This document shows positions 51,981 to 61,088 of a DNA stretch of 64,000 nt, in pieces. Position numbers and translations under genes: made by a program. The notes under the pieces are model-generated. The model ran no database searches. It was not told the origin of the DNA and saw only the letters and a list, made by a program, of their open reading frames with translations. The DNA is from JAPLJM01 sp963708515 (lineage in GTDB: Bacteria > Desulfobacterota > Syntrophia > Syntrophales > Fen-1087): the NCBI GenBank assembly GCA_963708515.1, contig CAVPSX010000001.1, positions 1 through 64,000 of the forward strand, written 5' to 3'. Positions within the stretch are counted from its first letter, which is position 1, and every line of letters begins with the position of its first letter.

Positions 51981-52013
51981 TAATGGGGACAGAATTGAAT
52001 TCTGTCCCCATTA
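51981..52013. repeat. Perfect 33-base GGGGACAG palindrome, copy 3
   Basis: TAATGGGGACAGAATT, G, and its exact complement, between the DapA-like and aminotransferase genes inside one operon. Confidence 0.88.
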
Positions 52014-52040
52014 TGCCATTCTGTTCCCGCTAGGCCACCA

Positions 52041-53150
52041 TTATTCAAAGAGTTTTTTCAGGGCTGCAAGCAGCCGAAAGACGCTTTCTTCCCTGGACGA
52101 GTGGCCCATCAGGCCGATCCGCCAGATCTTGCCCGCCAGGGGTCCCAGCCCGGCGCCGATTTCGATCCTGAACTCGCTGCGCAACCGTTTCCGGATGGAC
52201 AGCTCATCGACGCCCGCCGGGATCAGCACCGTGTTGAGCATGGGCAGCCGAAAGGGTTCCTCCACAAGCATCTCCATGCCGAGTTCCCTGAGGCCGCCGA
52301 CCAGCGCCAGATGGTTCTTCCGATGCCGCTGAAAGGCCTTTTCGAGCCCCTCTTCGAGCAGCAGCGCGAGGGCCTGGTAGAGCCCGTAGAGCATGTTCAC
52401 AGGCGCCGTATGGTGATAGACACGCTTGGCGCCCCAGTAATTCGCGATCAGCGACAGGTCCAGATACCAGTTGGGAACTTTGGTTTTACGGCCGTTGAGT
52501 TTGGCAACCGCCCTTTCGGAAAAGGACAAAGGCGCGAGTCCCGGCGGGCAGGAGAGGCATTTCTGTGTCCCGCTGTACAGCGCGTCGATGCCCCAGTCGT
52601 CCATGCGCACGTCGATCCCGCCGAGGCTCGTTACCGCATCCACGAGGTAGAGGACGTCGCTGCCCTTGAGCAATTTTCCGATTTCGGCCACCGGGTTCAT
52701 GACCCCCGTCGACGTTTCCGCATGCACCACCGCGACGATGCGGTAGGCGTTCCCGCGGATTTTCTTTTCCACCGCCTCCGGGATGACGGGCGTTCCCCAG
52801 GCGAATTCAAGGGTATCCACGGCGGCGCCCAGCCTGTCCGCGACATCGCTCATGCGCATGCCGAAAACGCCGTTGATGAGGATCAGCGCCTTGTCGCCCG
52901 GTTCGATGAGATTCACGAAACAGGCCTCCATGCCGGCCGATCCGGTCCCGGACATCGGCACCGTCATGGCGTTTTGCGTGTTCAGGACCTGTTTGAGCAT
53001 CTCCTTGATTCCGTCCATGATCGTCATAAAATAGGGGTCCATATGCCCGAGGGTCTTGCGGCTCAGGGCGTTATAGACCTCCTGCGGGACGCAGGACGGA
53101 CCTGGACCCAGCAGCAATACGTCTTCGATGCCATCGAGCAAATTTTTCAT
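52041..53150 (-). CDS. Class V aminotransferase (serine/alanine-glyoxylate type)
   Basis: 369 residues, PLP fold type I: LLLGPGPSCVPQEVYNALSR, TVPMSGTGSAGMEACFVNLI, VVHAETSTGVMNPV, LVDAVTSLGGIDVRMDDWGI, and the PLP Lys in YSGTQKCLSCPPGLAPLSFS. Closest to alanine-glyoxylate/serine-pyruvate aminotransferases, which form pyruvate or hydroxypyruvate. It sits in the POR operon between the reductase and the DapA-like gene, supporting interconversion of an amino acid and an oxo-acid. Confidence 0.9.
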   Translation of the reverse strand: MKNLLDGIEDVLLLGPGPSCVPQEVYNALSRKTLGHMDPYFMTIMDGIKEMLKQVLNTQNAMTVPMSGTGSAGMEACFVNLIEPGDKALILINGVFGMRMSDVADRLGAAVDTLEFAWGTPVIPEAVEKKIRGNAYRIVAVVHAETSTGVMNPVAEIGKLLKGSDVLYLVDAVTSLGGIDVRMDDWGIDALYSGTQKCLSCPPGLAPLSFSERAVAKLNGRKTKVPNWYLDLSLIANYWGAKRVYHHTAPVNMLYGLYQALALLLEEGLEKAFQRHRKNHLALVGGLRELGMEMLVEEPFRLPMLNTVLIPAGVDELSIRKRLRSEFRIEIGAGLGPLAGKIWRIGLMGHSSREESVFRLLAALKKLFE

Positions 53151-53164
53151 ATTCTCCTCCTCGA

Positions 53165-53194
53165 TATGGGGACAGATTTAAATCTGTCCCCATA
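53165..53194. repeat. Perfect 30-base GGGGACAG palindrome with an extra half-site, copy 4
   Basis: TATGGGGACAGATTT and its exact complement without a spacer; a further half (AAATCTGTCCCCTTA) follows at 53,201-53,215 up to the panE-like stop. Confidence 0.88.
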
Positions 53195-53197
53195 AAA

Positions 53198-54136
53198 TTA
53201 TAAATCTGTCCCCTTATCGCATGTCAACTCGATCTTCCGGATCTGATCGAACAGTCTCTGATTCACCGGCGTGGGAATGTCGTAACGCCGGCCCAGTTCG
53301 ATCACGCGACCCGCAAACATTTCCACCTCGGTTTTCCGGCCGGCTTCCACATCCTGCAGCATGGAGGTCATCCCCTGTGGATTCAGCCGGGAGAGAACGG
53401 GGTCGAAGCGCCCGATATCCGCTTCCGACAGATCGACACCGGCCTGCCCGGCAAGCCGGACGACCTCGCACATGGCCGCTTCCATCAGCTCTCGGGGCTC
53501 CCGCTCGGTCTGAAAACGGCCATAAGGGGCCCGCAGCACGGCCGAGGCCTGGTTGATCCCCACGTTGATCATGAATTTCCACCACAGGATGCGCAGCATG
53601 TCCGGCGGCGTTTCATAGACAATGCCGGCCTTCTGAAAAAACGCCTGAACGCGCTTGACCCTTTCCGTCAGGACGGGATTGGCCGCCTCTCCGATAAACA
53701 GCTTGCCCTGGGTGGTATAAATGACGCGGTTCTCGTCCCGCAGTGCATCAATTCCGAGGGACACGGCGTACAGGACCCTTTCCATGCCATAGACGGCGCC
53801 GATGCGCTCCTCGCTCTCGATGCCGTTCATGACGGAAAGGATCAGGGTTTCGGCACCGACCCGGTTTTTCATATCCCGGATGGCGTCGTCAAGATGCTGG
53901 TACTTGACGGCGACCATAACGAGATCCGCCGTAGCGGCAAGGTCTTCCGGGTCGAGGACGGAAATATGATAAGTCTTGCCGTTGACGACCACGCCTTCCC
54001 GGCGGAGCCGCTCAGCACGTTCCTCCCCGGCCACAAAGGCGACACAGCGGGGATTCATGTCATAAAGCATGGCGGCATAAACCGCCCCCAGCGCGCCGGC
54101 CCCGATGATGGAAATGGTCTCAATGGATGATTTCAT
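53198..54136 (-). CDS. panE: 2-dehydropantoate 2-reductase-like protein
   Basis: 312 residues. Rossmann start ISIIGAGALGAVYAAMLYD, then VMVAVKYQHLDDAIRDM with the family Lys, VMNGIESEERIGAVYG, and WWKFMINVGINQASAVLRAP with the conserved Asn. Reduces ketopantoate with NADPH in CoA synthesis, but many paralogues act on other 2-oxo acids. Since it lies inside an oxo-acid/amino-acid operon rather than with panB/panC, a catabolic or opine-like role is possible; the gene symbol is therefore tentative. Confidence 0.82.
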   Translation of the reverse strand: MKSSIETISIIGAGALGAVYAAMLYDMNPRCVAFVAGEERAERLRREGVVVNGKTYHISVLDPEDLAATADLVMVAVKYQHLDDAIRDMKNRVGAETLILSVMNGIESEERIGAVYGMERVLYAVSLGIDALRDENRVIYTTQGKLFIGEAANPVLTERVKRVQAFFQKAGIVYETPPDMLRILWWKFMINVGINQASAVLRAPYGRFQTEREPRELMEAAMCEVVRLAGQAGVDLSEADIGRFDPVLSRLNPQGMTSMLQDVEAGRKTEVEMFAGRVIELGRRYDIPTPVNQRLFDQIRKIELTCDKGTDL

Positions 54137-54169
54137 GGTTTCCTCAGTATTCGAATCCTGTCATATTTT

Positions 54170-55051
54170 TCAGGGCCTTTCGCCGGCCTTGCGCAGCAGC
54201 AGCTCCCAGTCTTCGTTGACCATCTGCTGGATCTGGTCGAGGTCCTGGTCCGTGAGGTGTTTGAAGCGGCCCTGGAGTCTGAAATACTCCCGCACGAGGT
54301 ATTCCCTGGGCTTGTAGTTGATCGTGTAGCGCAGGCCGTCTTCCACCTCGTAAAGCGGGAAGATGTTGGTCTGCACGGCCATGCGGGCGATCTTGACGGA
54401 CATTTCGGAGGGAATGCGCCAGCCCGTGGGACAGCTTGCGTAAATGTGCAGGAATCTCGACCCTTTGATGTTTTTTGCTTTCTGCGCCTTGCGCAGCAGG
54501 TCCTCGGGATAGGCAATGCTGGCCGTGGCGACATAGGGAATCCGGTGCGCCACGAGGACTTCCACGATGTTTTTCTTGCGCAGCTTTTTCCAGTCACGGC
54601 CGGTGGTGGTCGTCGTCCAGGCGCCGTAAGGGGTGGAAGAGCTGCGCTGGATGCCGGTGTTCATATAGGCTTCATTGTCGTAACAGACATAGAGAAAATT
54701 TTCGTTGCGCTCCACGGCGCCGCTCAAGGCCTGGAAGCCGATGTCAAAAGTCCCGCCGTCTCCGGCCCAGGTGAGCACCGTGGTTTCCGTATCGCCCAAC
54801 ATGTCCAGGGCGGCCCGCACCCCGGTGGCCGTCGCGCCGCCCGTTTCAAAGGCCGCGTGGATCACGGGAATCTTCAGCGCCGACTGCGGATAAGGCCCCG
54901 CAATCACCGACCAGCAGCAGGCCGGCAGCACCATCATGGTCTTTTCTCCGAGGGCCTTGAGCACAAAGCGCATGGCGATCGTCGCGCCGCAGCCCGGACA
55001 GCCCACATGCCCCGAATGGACAAATTCCCGATCCATGACATCATTCTGCAT
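54170..55051 (-). CDS. porB: 2-oxoacid:ferredoxin oxidoreductase, beta subunit
   Basis: 293 residues, TPP-binding subunit: HVGCPGCGATIAMRFVLKAL has the Cys pair for a [4Fe-4S] ligand, TTVLTWAGDGGTFDIGFQAL carries the TPP/Mg GDG motif, and YDNEAYMNTGIQRSSSTPYG the NxAYMNTG loop of pyruvate/oxoisovalerate enzymes. Oxidises a 2-oxo acid to acyl-CoA with reduction of ferredoxin. Starts 11 bases inside the alpha gene. Confidence 0.94.
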   Translation of the reverse strand: MQNDVMDREFVHSGHVGCPGCGATIAMRFVLKALGEKTMMVLPACCWSVIAGPYPQSALKIPVIHAAFETGGATATGVRAALDMLGDTETTVLTWAGDGGTFDIGFQALSGAVERNENFLYVCYDNEAYMNTGIQRSSSTPYGAWTTTTTGRDWKKLRKKNIVEVLVAHRIPYVATASIAYPEDLLRKAQKAKNIKGSRFLHIYASCPTGWRIPSEMSVKIARMAVQTNIFPLYEVEDGLRYTINYKPREYLVREYFRLQGRFKHLTDQDLDQIQQMVNEDWELLLRKAGERP

Positions 55052-56210
55052 TGTTCACCTCATGCAACCCCATCCAGACGCTTTCCTTCTGCGGCACGTC
55101 GCTTTTTTTCGTCTGCCGGTAGATCTCGGTCAGCATCTCCGGCGTCACGTCCCGGCCGCCGATTCCGGCGATGTAGCTGAATACGGGCGGATGGTCGGGC
55201 ATGTTGCACAGTGCGGCCCGGATCTCCTGGGCAAAGATGCCGCCGGCCCCGAATGAAAAATTCCGGTCGATAACGGCCACCTTTTTCGCCGCCTTTAGTT
55301 CTTCCCGGATCCGCTCACCGGGAAAGGGCCTCAGCAGCTTGAGCTTCAGAATGCCCGCTTTTTCTCCCTTCGCCCTCAAATCCCGCAGGGCGAGGCGGCA
55401 GGTGCTCGTCACGGTTCCCGATGTCACGAAGATGATTTCGGCATCCTCGCACGCAATGGCCTCCACGGGACCGTACCGGCGGTTGAACTGCGCAGCAAAG
55501 GCATCCTCGATCTCGCCGAAACGGATCAGGGCGTCGTCCATGGCCAGGGCCATGTGATAACGCATTTCCATATAATCGCCGGGGGCCACGAGCGGGCCGA
55601 ACCCGCAGGGGTGCGCCGTGTCCAGCTGAAACTTCGGAACGTAGGGGGGCAGAAAACGGTCAACCTCCTCCTGGGCGGGCACATCCACGGGTTCATAGGT
55701 ATGGGAGAGATAAAAGGCGTCCAGCACAATCATGACGGGCAGATTCACCGCCTCGGCCAGATAAAAGGCCTGGAGGGTCGAGTCCAGAACCTCCTGGCCG
55801 TCCTCGCAGTACATCTGGATCCAGCCCGTGTCGCGCTGGGCCAGGCTATCGGTCTGATCGACCCATATGTTCCATCCCGGTGCGAGGGCCCGGTTGACTT
55901 CGGCCATGACGATGGGCAGTCGGGCGCCGGACGCCCAGTGCAGCAGCTCATGCATCAGGGCCAACCCCTGACCGGAGGTCGCGGTGAAGGTTCTCACCCC
56001 CGCGGTCTGAGCCCCGATGAGTGCGGCCATGCAGGAATGTTCGCTTTCCACGCGCAGGAACCGGGCTTTCATGAGCCCCTTCGTGCAGTATTCCGAAAGG
56101 ATCTCCACAATATGGGTCTGCGGCGTGATGGGGTAGGCGGAAATCACCTGAACCTTCGCCAGCCTCACCGCTTCTGCGACGGCATGGCTGCCTTCCAGAA
56201 CCCGTTTCAT
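55041..56210 (-). CDS. porA: 2-oxoacid:ferredoxin oxidoreductase, alpha subunit
   Basis: 389 residues from the ATG at 56210 (MKRVLEGSHAVAEAVRLAKV). QVISAYPITPQTHIVEILSE and ESEHSCMAALIGAQTAGVRT then FTATSGQGLALMHELLHWAS are the POR alpha signatures. The C-terminal transketolase-like part includes AVIDRNFSFGAGGIFAQEIR. Pyruvate is the likeliest substrate, 2-oxoisovalerate an alternative. Overlaps the flavoprotein fusion by four bases. Confidence 0.94.
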   Translation of the reverse strand: MKRVLEGSHAVAEAVRLAKVQVISAYPITPQTHIVEILSEYCTKGLMKARFLRVESEHSCMAALIGAQTAGVRTFTATSGQGLALMHELLHWASGARLPIVMAEVNRALAPGWNIWVDQTDSLAQRDTGWIQMYCEDGQEVLDSTLQAFYLAEAVNLPVMIVLDAFYLSHTYEPVDVPAQEEVDRFLPPYVPKFQLDTAHPCGFGPLVAPGDYMEMRYHMALAMDDALIRFGEIEDAFAAQFNRRYGPVEAIACEDAEIIFVTSGTVTSTCRLALRDLRAKGEKAGILKLKLLRPFPGERIREELKAAKKVAVIDRNFSFGAGGIFAQEIRAALCNMPDHPPVFSYIAGIGGRDVTPEMLTEIYRQTKKSDVPQKESVWMGLHEVNNAE

Positions 56211-57952
56211 GACGCCTCCTCCCCGAGGGACATGGCATTGCGGGGGCATTCCACCGCGCACAGGCCGCATCCCTTGCAATAGTCGTAATCGATATGCCGT
56301 CTCTGGGGATCCCTCTCAAGGATCACCGACGAGTCCGGGCAGTAGATGTAGCAGTTGTCGCACTGATTGCAGATACCGCAGTTGAAGCAGCGCTCCGCCT
56401 CTTTCATGGCCAGGTGGGCGGAAATCTTCAGGTCGATTTCCTCGAAAGAGCGGGTCCGCTCTTCCTTGAGCAGCCGGGGCTGAGTCACGCGTGGGATAAA
56501 CTGAAAATGATCGGTGTTGATTTCCCCGTAACGGACCACATGGGGGTTTCTGAGCCGGCGCTCCCCGCCCAGATAGACCTCCATGGAAAGGGACTGACCG
56601 TCGCCCACCCGGCAGGCCTCCACCCTCGGGATAATGGCCTCGATCCCCTCCTGAAAAAGGATGTCCAGCGCAATGGCGGCCTGCTTGCCCGATGCGACGG
56701 CGTGGATCACACTTTTTGTCGCGTTGGTCAGATCGCCGCCAAAGACCAAAACGGCGCCCGGCGCCCTTCGGTCCAGAACCGTGTGGGTAAGCCTGAGAAT
56801 GTCCCGATCAGCGGCGTCGGGCTCGTGCCAGGCCTCAAGAGCCTGGGCGCCGATGGCCTTGAAAAGCCGGTCCACCCGCATCTGGCGTATTTTCCCATGG
56901 TCGGGAACAATGCGCCCCCGGCTGTTTTCCTCTCCTGCAATCATCATCTCCTGCAGCGTCAGCAGGATTTTTTCCCCATCCTGAGCAACTGCCACAGGCG
57001 CCACGAGCTCCTGCAGCGCCACGCCCTCCTCAAGCGCCATTTCCACTTCCGGATCGAAGGCGGGCATATCGCGTCGCCGGCGACGGTAGAGCAGCAGGGC
57101 TTTGCCCCCCAGGCGCACGATGCTGCGTGCCACATCCACGGCGGTGTTGCCGCCGCCGATGACCACCGACACACCCACGCAGGCCGGTGCTTGACCGTCC
57201 CGGATCTGCCGCAGGAAATCCAGGCCCTCGCCGACGCCTTCGAGATTCTCTCCTGGCACTCCCATCTCCATCCCCCGGCCGTGACCGCAGGCCATGAACA
57301 CGGCGTCGAAATCTTTCTTCAACGCTTCCATCATCTTCGCGGTTACCGGTGTCCCCGTAACGATGGATACACCCTGCGCCTCGATCTGCTGAATGTCATG
57401 CCGGAGTGCGGCAAGGGGCAAACGGTAAGCGGGGATGCCCCAGCGCAGGATCCCGCCGGCTTCCATGGCTGTCTCAAAGACGCGGCAGGAATAACCAAGC
57501 AGGGCCAGAAACCATGCGGCGGACAGCCCTGCCGGACCGGCGCCGACAATGGCGATCTTCTGTTTCCGGGGCGATTTATTTTCGAGATCCGGCTTGATGC
57601 CATAGCGGATGGCCGTATCCGCAAGAAACCGCTCGAGGCTGTGAATGGCCACGGCGGCATCGAATTCCCGCCGGTTGCAGAGGTCTTCGCAGGGATGGAA
57701 GCAGACACGGCCGCAGACAGAGGGAAAAGGATTCTCCAGAAGAATCGTCTCCCAGGCTTCCTTGAAGAGCCCCTGCGTCGCGAGCATCTCGATCCGGGCG
57801 ATATCTTCTCCGGCAGGACAGGTAGCGCTGCAGGGCGAGGTTTTCTCGTCGTACCGCGGGCGCGCGAAACGCCACGATCCGGTCTTGTTGCCCTCCGTGC
57901 TCAGATAGGTGCGCGGCATGAATAAGGGATTGGGATTTGCCAATTCGTTCAT
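56207..57952 (-). CDS. GltD/NfnB-like flavoprotein fused to a PorD-type 2[4Fe-4S] ferredoxin
   Basis: 581 residues. N-terminal Fer4_20 part (SPCSATCPAGEDIARIEMLA, PSVCGRVCFHPCEDLCNRRE), then FAD (IAIVGAGPAGLSAAWFLALL) and NAD(P) (VSVVIGGGNTAVDVARSIVR) domains as in GltD and NfnB, then a C-terminal POR delta ferredoxin (CFNCGICNQCDNCYIYCPD and YDYCKGCGLCAVECPRNAMS). It replaces the separate delta subunit and would pass electrons from the oxidoreductase to a pyridine nucleotide (or the reverse). It sits between the gamma and alpha genes. Confidence 0.9.
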   Translation of the reverse strand: MNELANPNPLFMPRTYLSTEGNKTGSWRFARPRYDEKTSPCSATCPAGEDIARIEMLATQGLFKEAWETILLENPFPSVCGRVCFHPCEDLCNRREFDAAVAIHSLERFLADTAIRYGIKPDLENKSPRKQKIAIVGAGPAGLSAAWFLALLGYSCRVFETAMEAGGILRWGIPAYRLPLAALRHDIQQIEAQGVSIVTGTPVTAKMMEALKKDFDAVFMACGHGRGMEMGVPGENLEGVGEGLDFLRQIRDGQAPACVGVSVVIGGGNTAVDVARSIVRLGGKALLLYRRRRRDMPAFDPEVEMALEEGVALQELVAPVAVAQDGEKILLTLQEMMIAGEENSRGRIVPDHGKIRQMRVDRLFKAIGAQALEAWHEPDAADRDILRLTHTVLDRRAPGAVLVFGGDLTNATKSVIHAVASGKQAAIALDILFQEGIEAIIPRVEACRVGDGQSLSMEVYLGGERRLRNPHVVRYGEINTDHFQFIPRVTQPRLLKEERTRSFEEIDLKISAHLAMKEAERCFNCGICNQCDNCYIYCPDSSVILERDPQRRHIDYDYCKGCGLCAVECPRNAMSLGEEAS

Positions 57953-58035
57953 GATTGATTCCCTGGCGATTCTATACGCTTCCCTGCCTCAAGACACCCT
58001 GGAACGGCGCTCATCATCATCTTGTAAATATCCTG

Positions 58036-58599
58036 TTACGCGATCCTTCCCGGCAGGCAGACCTGCCTGTAAGCGTCGCCGGCCGCTTCGATGTTGCTTT
58101 GAGCCTCGGCTGCGAGATCTTCCCTGATTGCAGCAGCAATGGCTTCCAGGGGCGGCATTTCCAGCATCCGCGCAAAAGCCCCGATCATGGCCGTATTGAC
58201 GATGGGATGGGTGCGCGTCCCCAGCCGGTGATCGAGCGCGATCCGGTTGGCGTCCACGTGGGCCATTTGAAAACCGGCATAGGGCGTCAAATCGGCAGGC
58301 GGCAAGGGGCTGTTGATCAGAATCCAGCCGCCGGGCCTGAGCCCTCGTGTGACATTGATGCTGTGCAGGAGGGTCTGATCCTGAACGGCTATGTGGTCCG
58401 GCGTGGTGACGTTCGTCCGCAAAAGGATTTTTCCCCGGTCCAGGCGAACATAGGCTTCGACGGGCGCACCGCGCCGCTCCACGCCGAAAAAGGGGAAGCT
58501 CTGAACCTGCCAGCCGGCCTCGAAAAAGGCTTTGGCCAGCAGAATGGTGGCGACCACCGTTCCCTGGCCTCCGCGGCCGTGAAAACGGATCTCAATCAT
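58036..58599 (-). CDS. porG: 2-oxoacid:ferredoxin oxidoreductase, gamma subunit
   Basis: 187 residues from the ATG at 58599 (MIEIRFHGRGGQGTVVATIL). The HGRGGQG motif and SFPFFGVERRGAPVEAYVRL are the gamma-subunit hallmarks (CoA/ferredoxin-side domain). First enzyme gene of the operon, 13 bases after the XRE-cupin regulator gene. Confidence 0.93.
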   Translation of the reverse strand: MIEIRFHGRGGQGTVVATILLAKAFFEAGWQVQSFPFFGVERRGAPVEAYVRLDRGKILLRTNVTTPDHIAVQDQTLLHSINVTRGLRPGGWILINSPLPPADLTPYAGFQMAHVDANRIALDHRLGTRTHPIVNTAMIGAFARMLEMPPLEAIAAAIREDLAAEAQSNIEAAGDAYRQVCLPGRIA

Positions 58600-58612
58600 T
58601 TCTTTACCTTTT

Positions 58613-59215
58613 TCAGATCTTGTTCCAGACAACCACCACGGCACGCGCCGGGGCCTCCGTCAGCGAGCGGAAACTGTGGTTCAGGGCGGAGTCAAAATAA
58701 AGGGCGTCGCCGGCCGAGAGCGACTCCACGCGGTCATTCGTCCTGAACTCCAGTTTTCCGTCCAGAAGGAAAATGAATTCCTCGCCCTCGTGGCTTGTGA
58801 ACACCATCTCTGCCGTTTCCATCGGCACGAATTCGACCAGAAGCGGCTCCATGTGCTTGCCGGGCATCCTGGCCTCGAGGGATTCGTAAACATAATCGAC
58901 CTCTCCCTCCCGGTGATGCGGGCGCCGCTTGACGCTGATGCGTTCCCCGGCCCGCGTGACGGAAACCTGTTCGGCAGGCGCCTCATCCTTGAAGAAATAG
59001 GCCATGCCGACGTTGAGCGCCCGGGCCAGCTTCAGCAGTGTGGCCACGGGCGGCATGATTTCGTCGGACTCGATCTCTGCCAGCACGGATTTGGAAATAC
59101 CGGTCTTCGCAGCCAGATCATGGAGGGTATGGAAGTTTCTTTCACGGAGATCTTTGACCTTGCCGCCGATTTTGAATTCCCCGGCAGCGGAAGGGATTTG
59201 CTCGTTCTGTGGCAT
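58613..59215 (-). CDS. XRE-family regulator with C-terminal cupin domain
   Basis: 200 residues. HTH: FHTLHDLAAKTGISKSVLAE then IESDEIMPPVATLLKLARAL; cupin: VFTSHEGEEFIFLLDGKLEF with the His/Glu motif, LSAGDALYFDSALNHSFRSL with the second motif. Such regulators sense a small ligand in the cupin. It is first of the POR operon and probably controls it; the 198 bases upstream (59,216-59,413) hold its promoter region but no motif I can define. Confidence 0.92.
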   Translation of the reverse strand: MPQNEQIPSAAGEFKIGGKVKDLRERNFHTLHDLAAKTGISKSVLAEIESDEIMPPVATLLKLARALNVGMAYFFKDEAPAEQVSVTRAGERISVKRRPHHREGEVDYVYESLEARMPGKHMEPLLVEFVPMETAEMVFTSHEGEEFIFLLDGKLEFRTNDRVESLSAGDALYFDSALNHSFRSLTEAPARAVVVVWNKI

Positions 59216-59413
59216 TTTCTCACCTCCACCGGAACAGGTTCGTATGAGGCTAAGAACAATCTTGGGTGACAGACGGGCTTCTTATATCGGAAGTTAACGA
59301 CATGATGCCCAAGGGAGAGGGGGATGTCAAGGAAAAACAGGGTCAGCGACGGCATGAATGCGGCGCCGAAGTGGTCGCCGTGCCGGTGATACTCGCCGTC
59401 TTCTGAAGCGCCT

Positions 59414-61073
59414 TCAGGACTCCCTGCTGCGACAGGCATCCACGACGAATTGTGCAAGATGATCGCCGATCAGAGCATAGGGCAGGAGCACTTCATTGGC
59501 CCCGCTCGTTTTCAAAATTTCAACCTGATCAACCGAATCGGCCGTGGCAACGATAACAGCGTTCGGCGCTATGGCGCGACAGGTTGTTACCATTGACTGG
59601 TTGTTTGTTCCCTTGAGCAGCATATCGGGAATGGTCGAAAGGATGACTTCCGCATGAGCGACGTGGGCGTGTTCCAGTGTATCCATACTGCTGATATCGC
59701 CGAACATTCCCTTAACATTCCTGTCATTTAACTCTATCAGAACTTCGAGGTTGAAATCGATCACCAGGATCTTCTTCAAAACATCGGGAGCCATTTCATC
59801 CAGCCGGTCGATAAAAGACCGGGCCCCCCGGTGAAACCCGAGGAGCACCACGGGATAATGGTTCTTCAGTTCATCCGCCGCCTCTTTGGTTTGTGACGTA
59901 AAGCCGATCATTGCGAGAAGGCGCTCGAAAACCAGATAGGCTGCGTGATTACCCTTGATGAAATAGGACGACAGCACTGAGGTGATGGCCATGGCGTAAA
60001 TGATCAGAGACAGCATGCGCTGCTCAATATGGCCGAAACCCACCCCGAGGGCCGCCACCACGAGCGAGAATTCGCTGATCTGCGACAGATTGAGACTCGC
60101 GATGAAGCTCGTGCGCCGTCCGCTTCCGGCAAGGGAGAGGAGCGGATAAATCGTCAGGAAACGGGAGACAATCACGAATAATACGATGACTGCCGCCATG
60201 ATCAGCAGCATGGGGTCCGGAACAGGAATCTTCATGCCGATGGACAGAAAAAAGAGAGTCAGAAAGAAATCGCGAAGGGGCAACACTTTAGCCGTTACAT
60301 AGACGCTGTAGGGAAACGTTGAGATGGCCACCCCGGCGATCAACGCCCCCATTTCCATGGAAAGACCGATCCAAGCCCCCGTTCCCGCCATGAAAGCGCA
60401 CCAGGCAATGGACATGGCCACCACCATTTCCGGCGTTTTCGAGATATTCTCGAAAATCCAGCGGAGCAGATATTTACTGAGCACAAAACCGATGGCCAAA
60501 AGCGCCACGCTCTTGCCCAAGGCCATGACGACGAGAAAGATCTGAGGATTCGTAAAATGGGGTTGCAGGGCCAGGATCAGAATCGCCCAGAGATCCTGAA
60601 AGATGAGGATGCCGAGCGTCATGCGGCCCGGGAAGGGTGTCGAGCTCAAACTTGTCGTAAAGAAGCTTGACCACAATGGCCGTACTGCTCAACGCGCAGA
60701 ACAGCGCCAGATACAGGGCATCGATCCGGCCCTTGCTGAGATCGTAGCCCAATAACAGGAAGAACCCCAGCCCCATGAGAACGCACAGGATAAACTGACC
60801 CACCCCGGCGTAGAACAACTGCCGCCCCGAAGAGAGAAGTTTTTTGGGATTGAGTTCCAGGCCGATAATGAACAGCAGCAGGATCAATCCGATTTCCGAA
60901 ATGACGGCGATGTTTGCGGGCGCGGAGACCAGCTTGAAGCCGATCCCGGGACCGATCAGGGCGCCTGCGACCAGATAACCCAGGATGACGGGCTGACGGA
61001 AAAGCTGGAAGACAAACCCAAGCACCGTGGCCGCCAGAATCGAAATGCCGATTTCGCCGAGAATGCCATGCAT
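59414..61073 (-). CDS. CPA2-family cation:proton antiporter with TrkA-N domain (one frameshift)
   Basis: About 552 residues. N-terminal membrane domain from 61073 (MHGILGEIGISILAATVLGF, LGYLVAGALIGPGIGFKLVS, LLLFIIGLELNPKKLLSSGR, ALSSTAIVVKLLYDKFELDT). The frame breaks near 60,635; removing one C gives LPGRMTLGILIFQDLWAILI. The remaining helices include GLSMEMGALIAGVAISTFPY, DFFLTLFFLSIGMKIPVPDP and SFIASLNLSQISEFSLVVAA. The C-terminal Rossmann domain (YPVVLLGFHRGARSFIDRL, VKGMFGDISSMDTLEHAHVA) is a RCK/TrkA-N regulatory unit. K+/H+ or Na+/H+ exchange like KefB. Confidence 0.85.
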
Positions 61074-61088
61074 GGCCGTAATCGTTTT

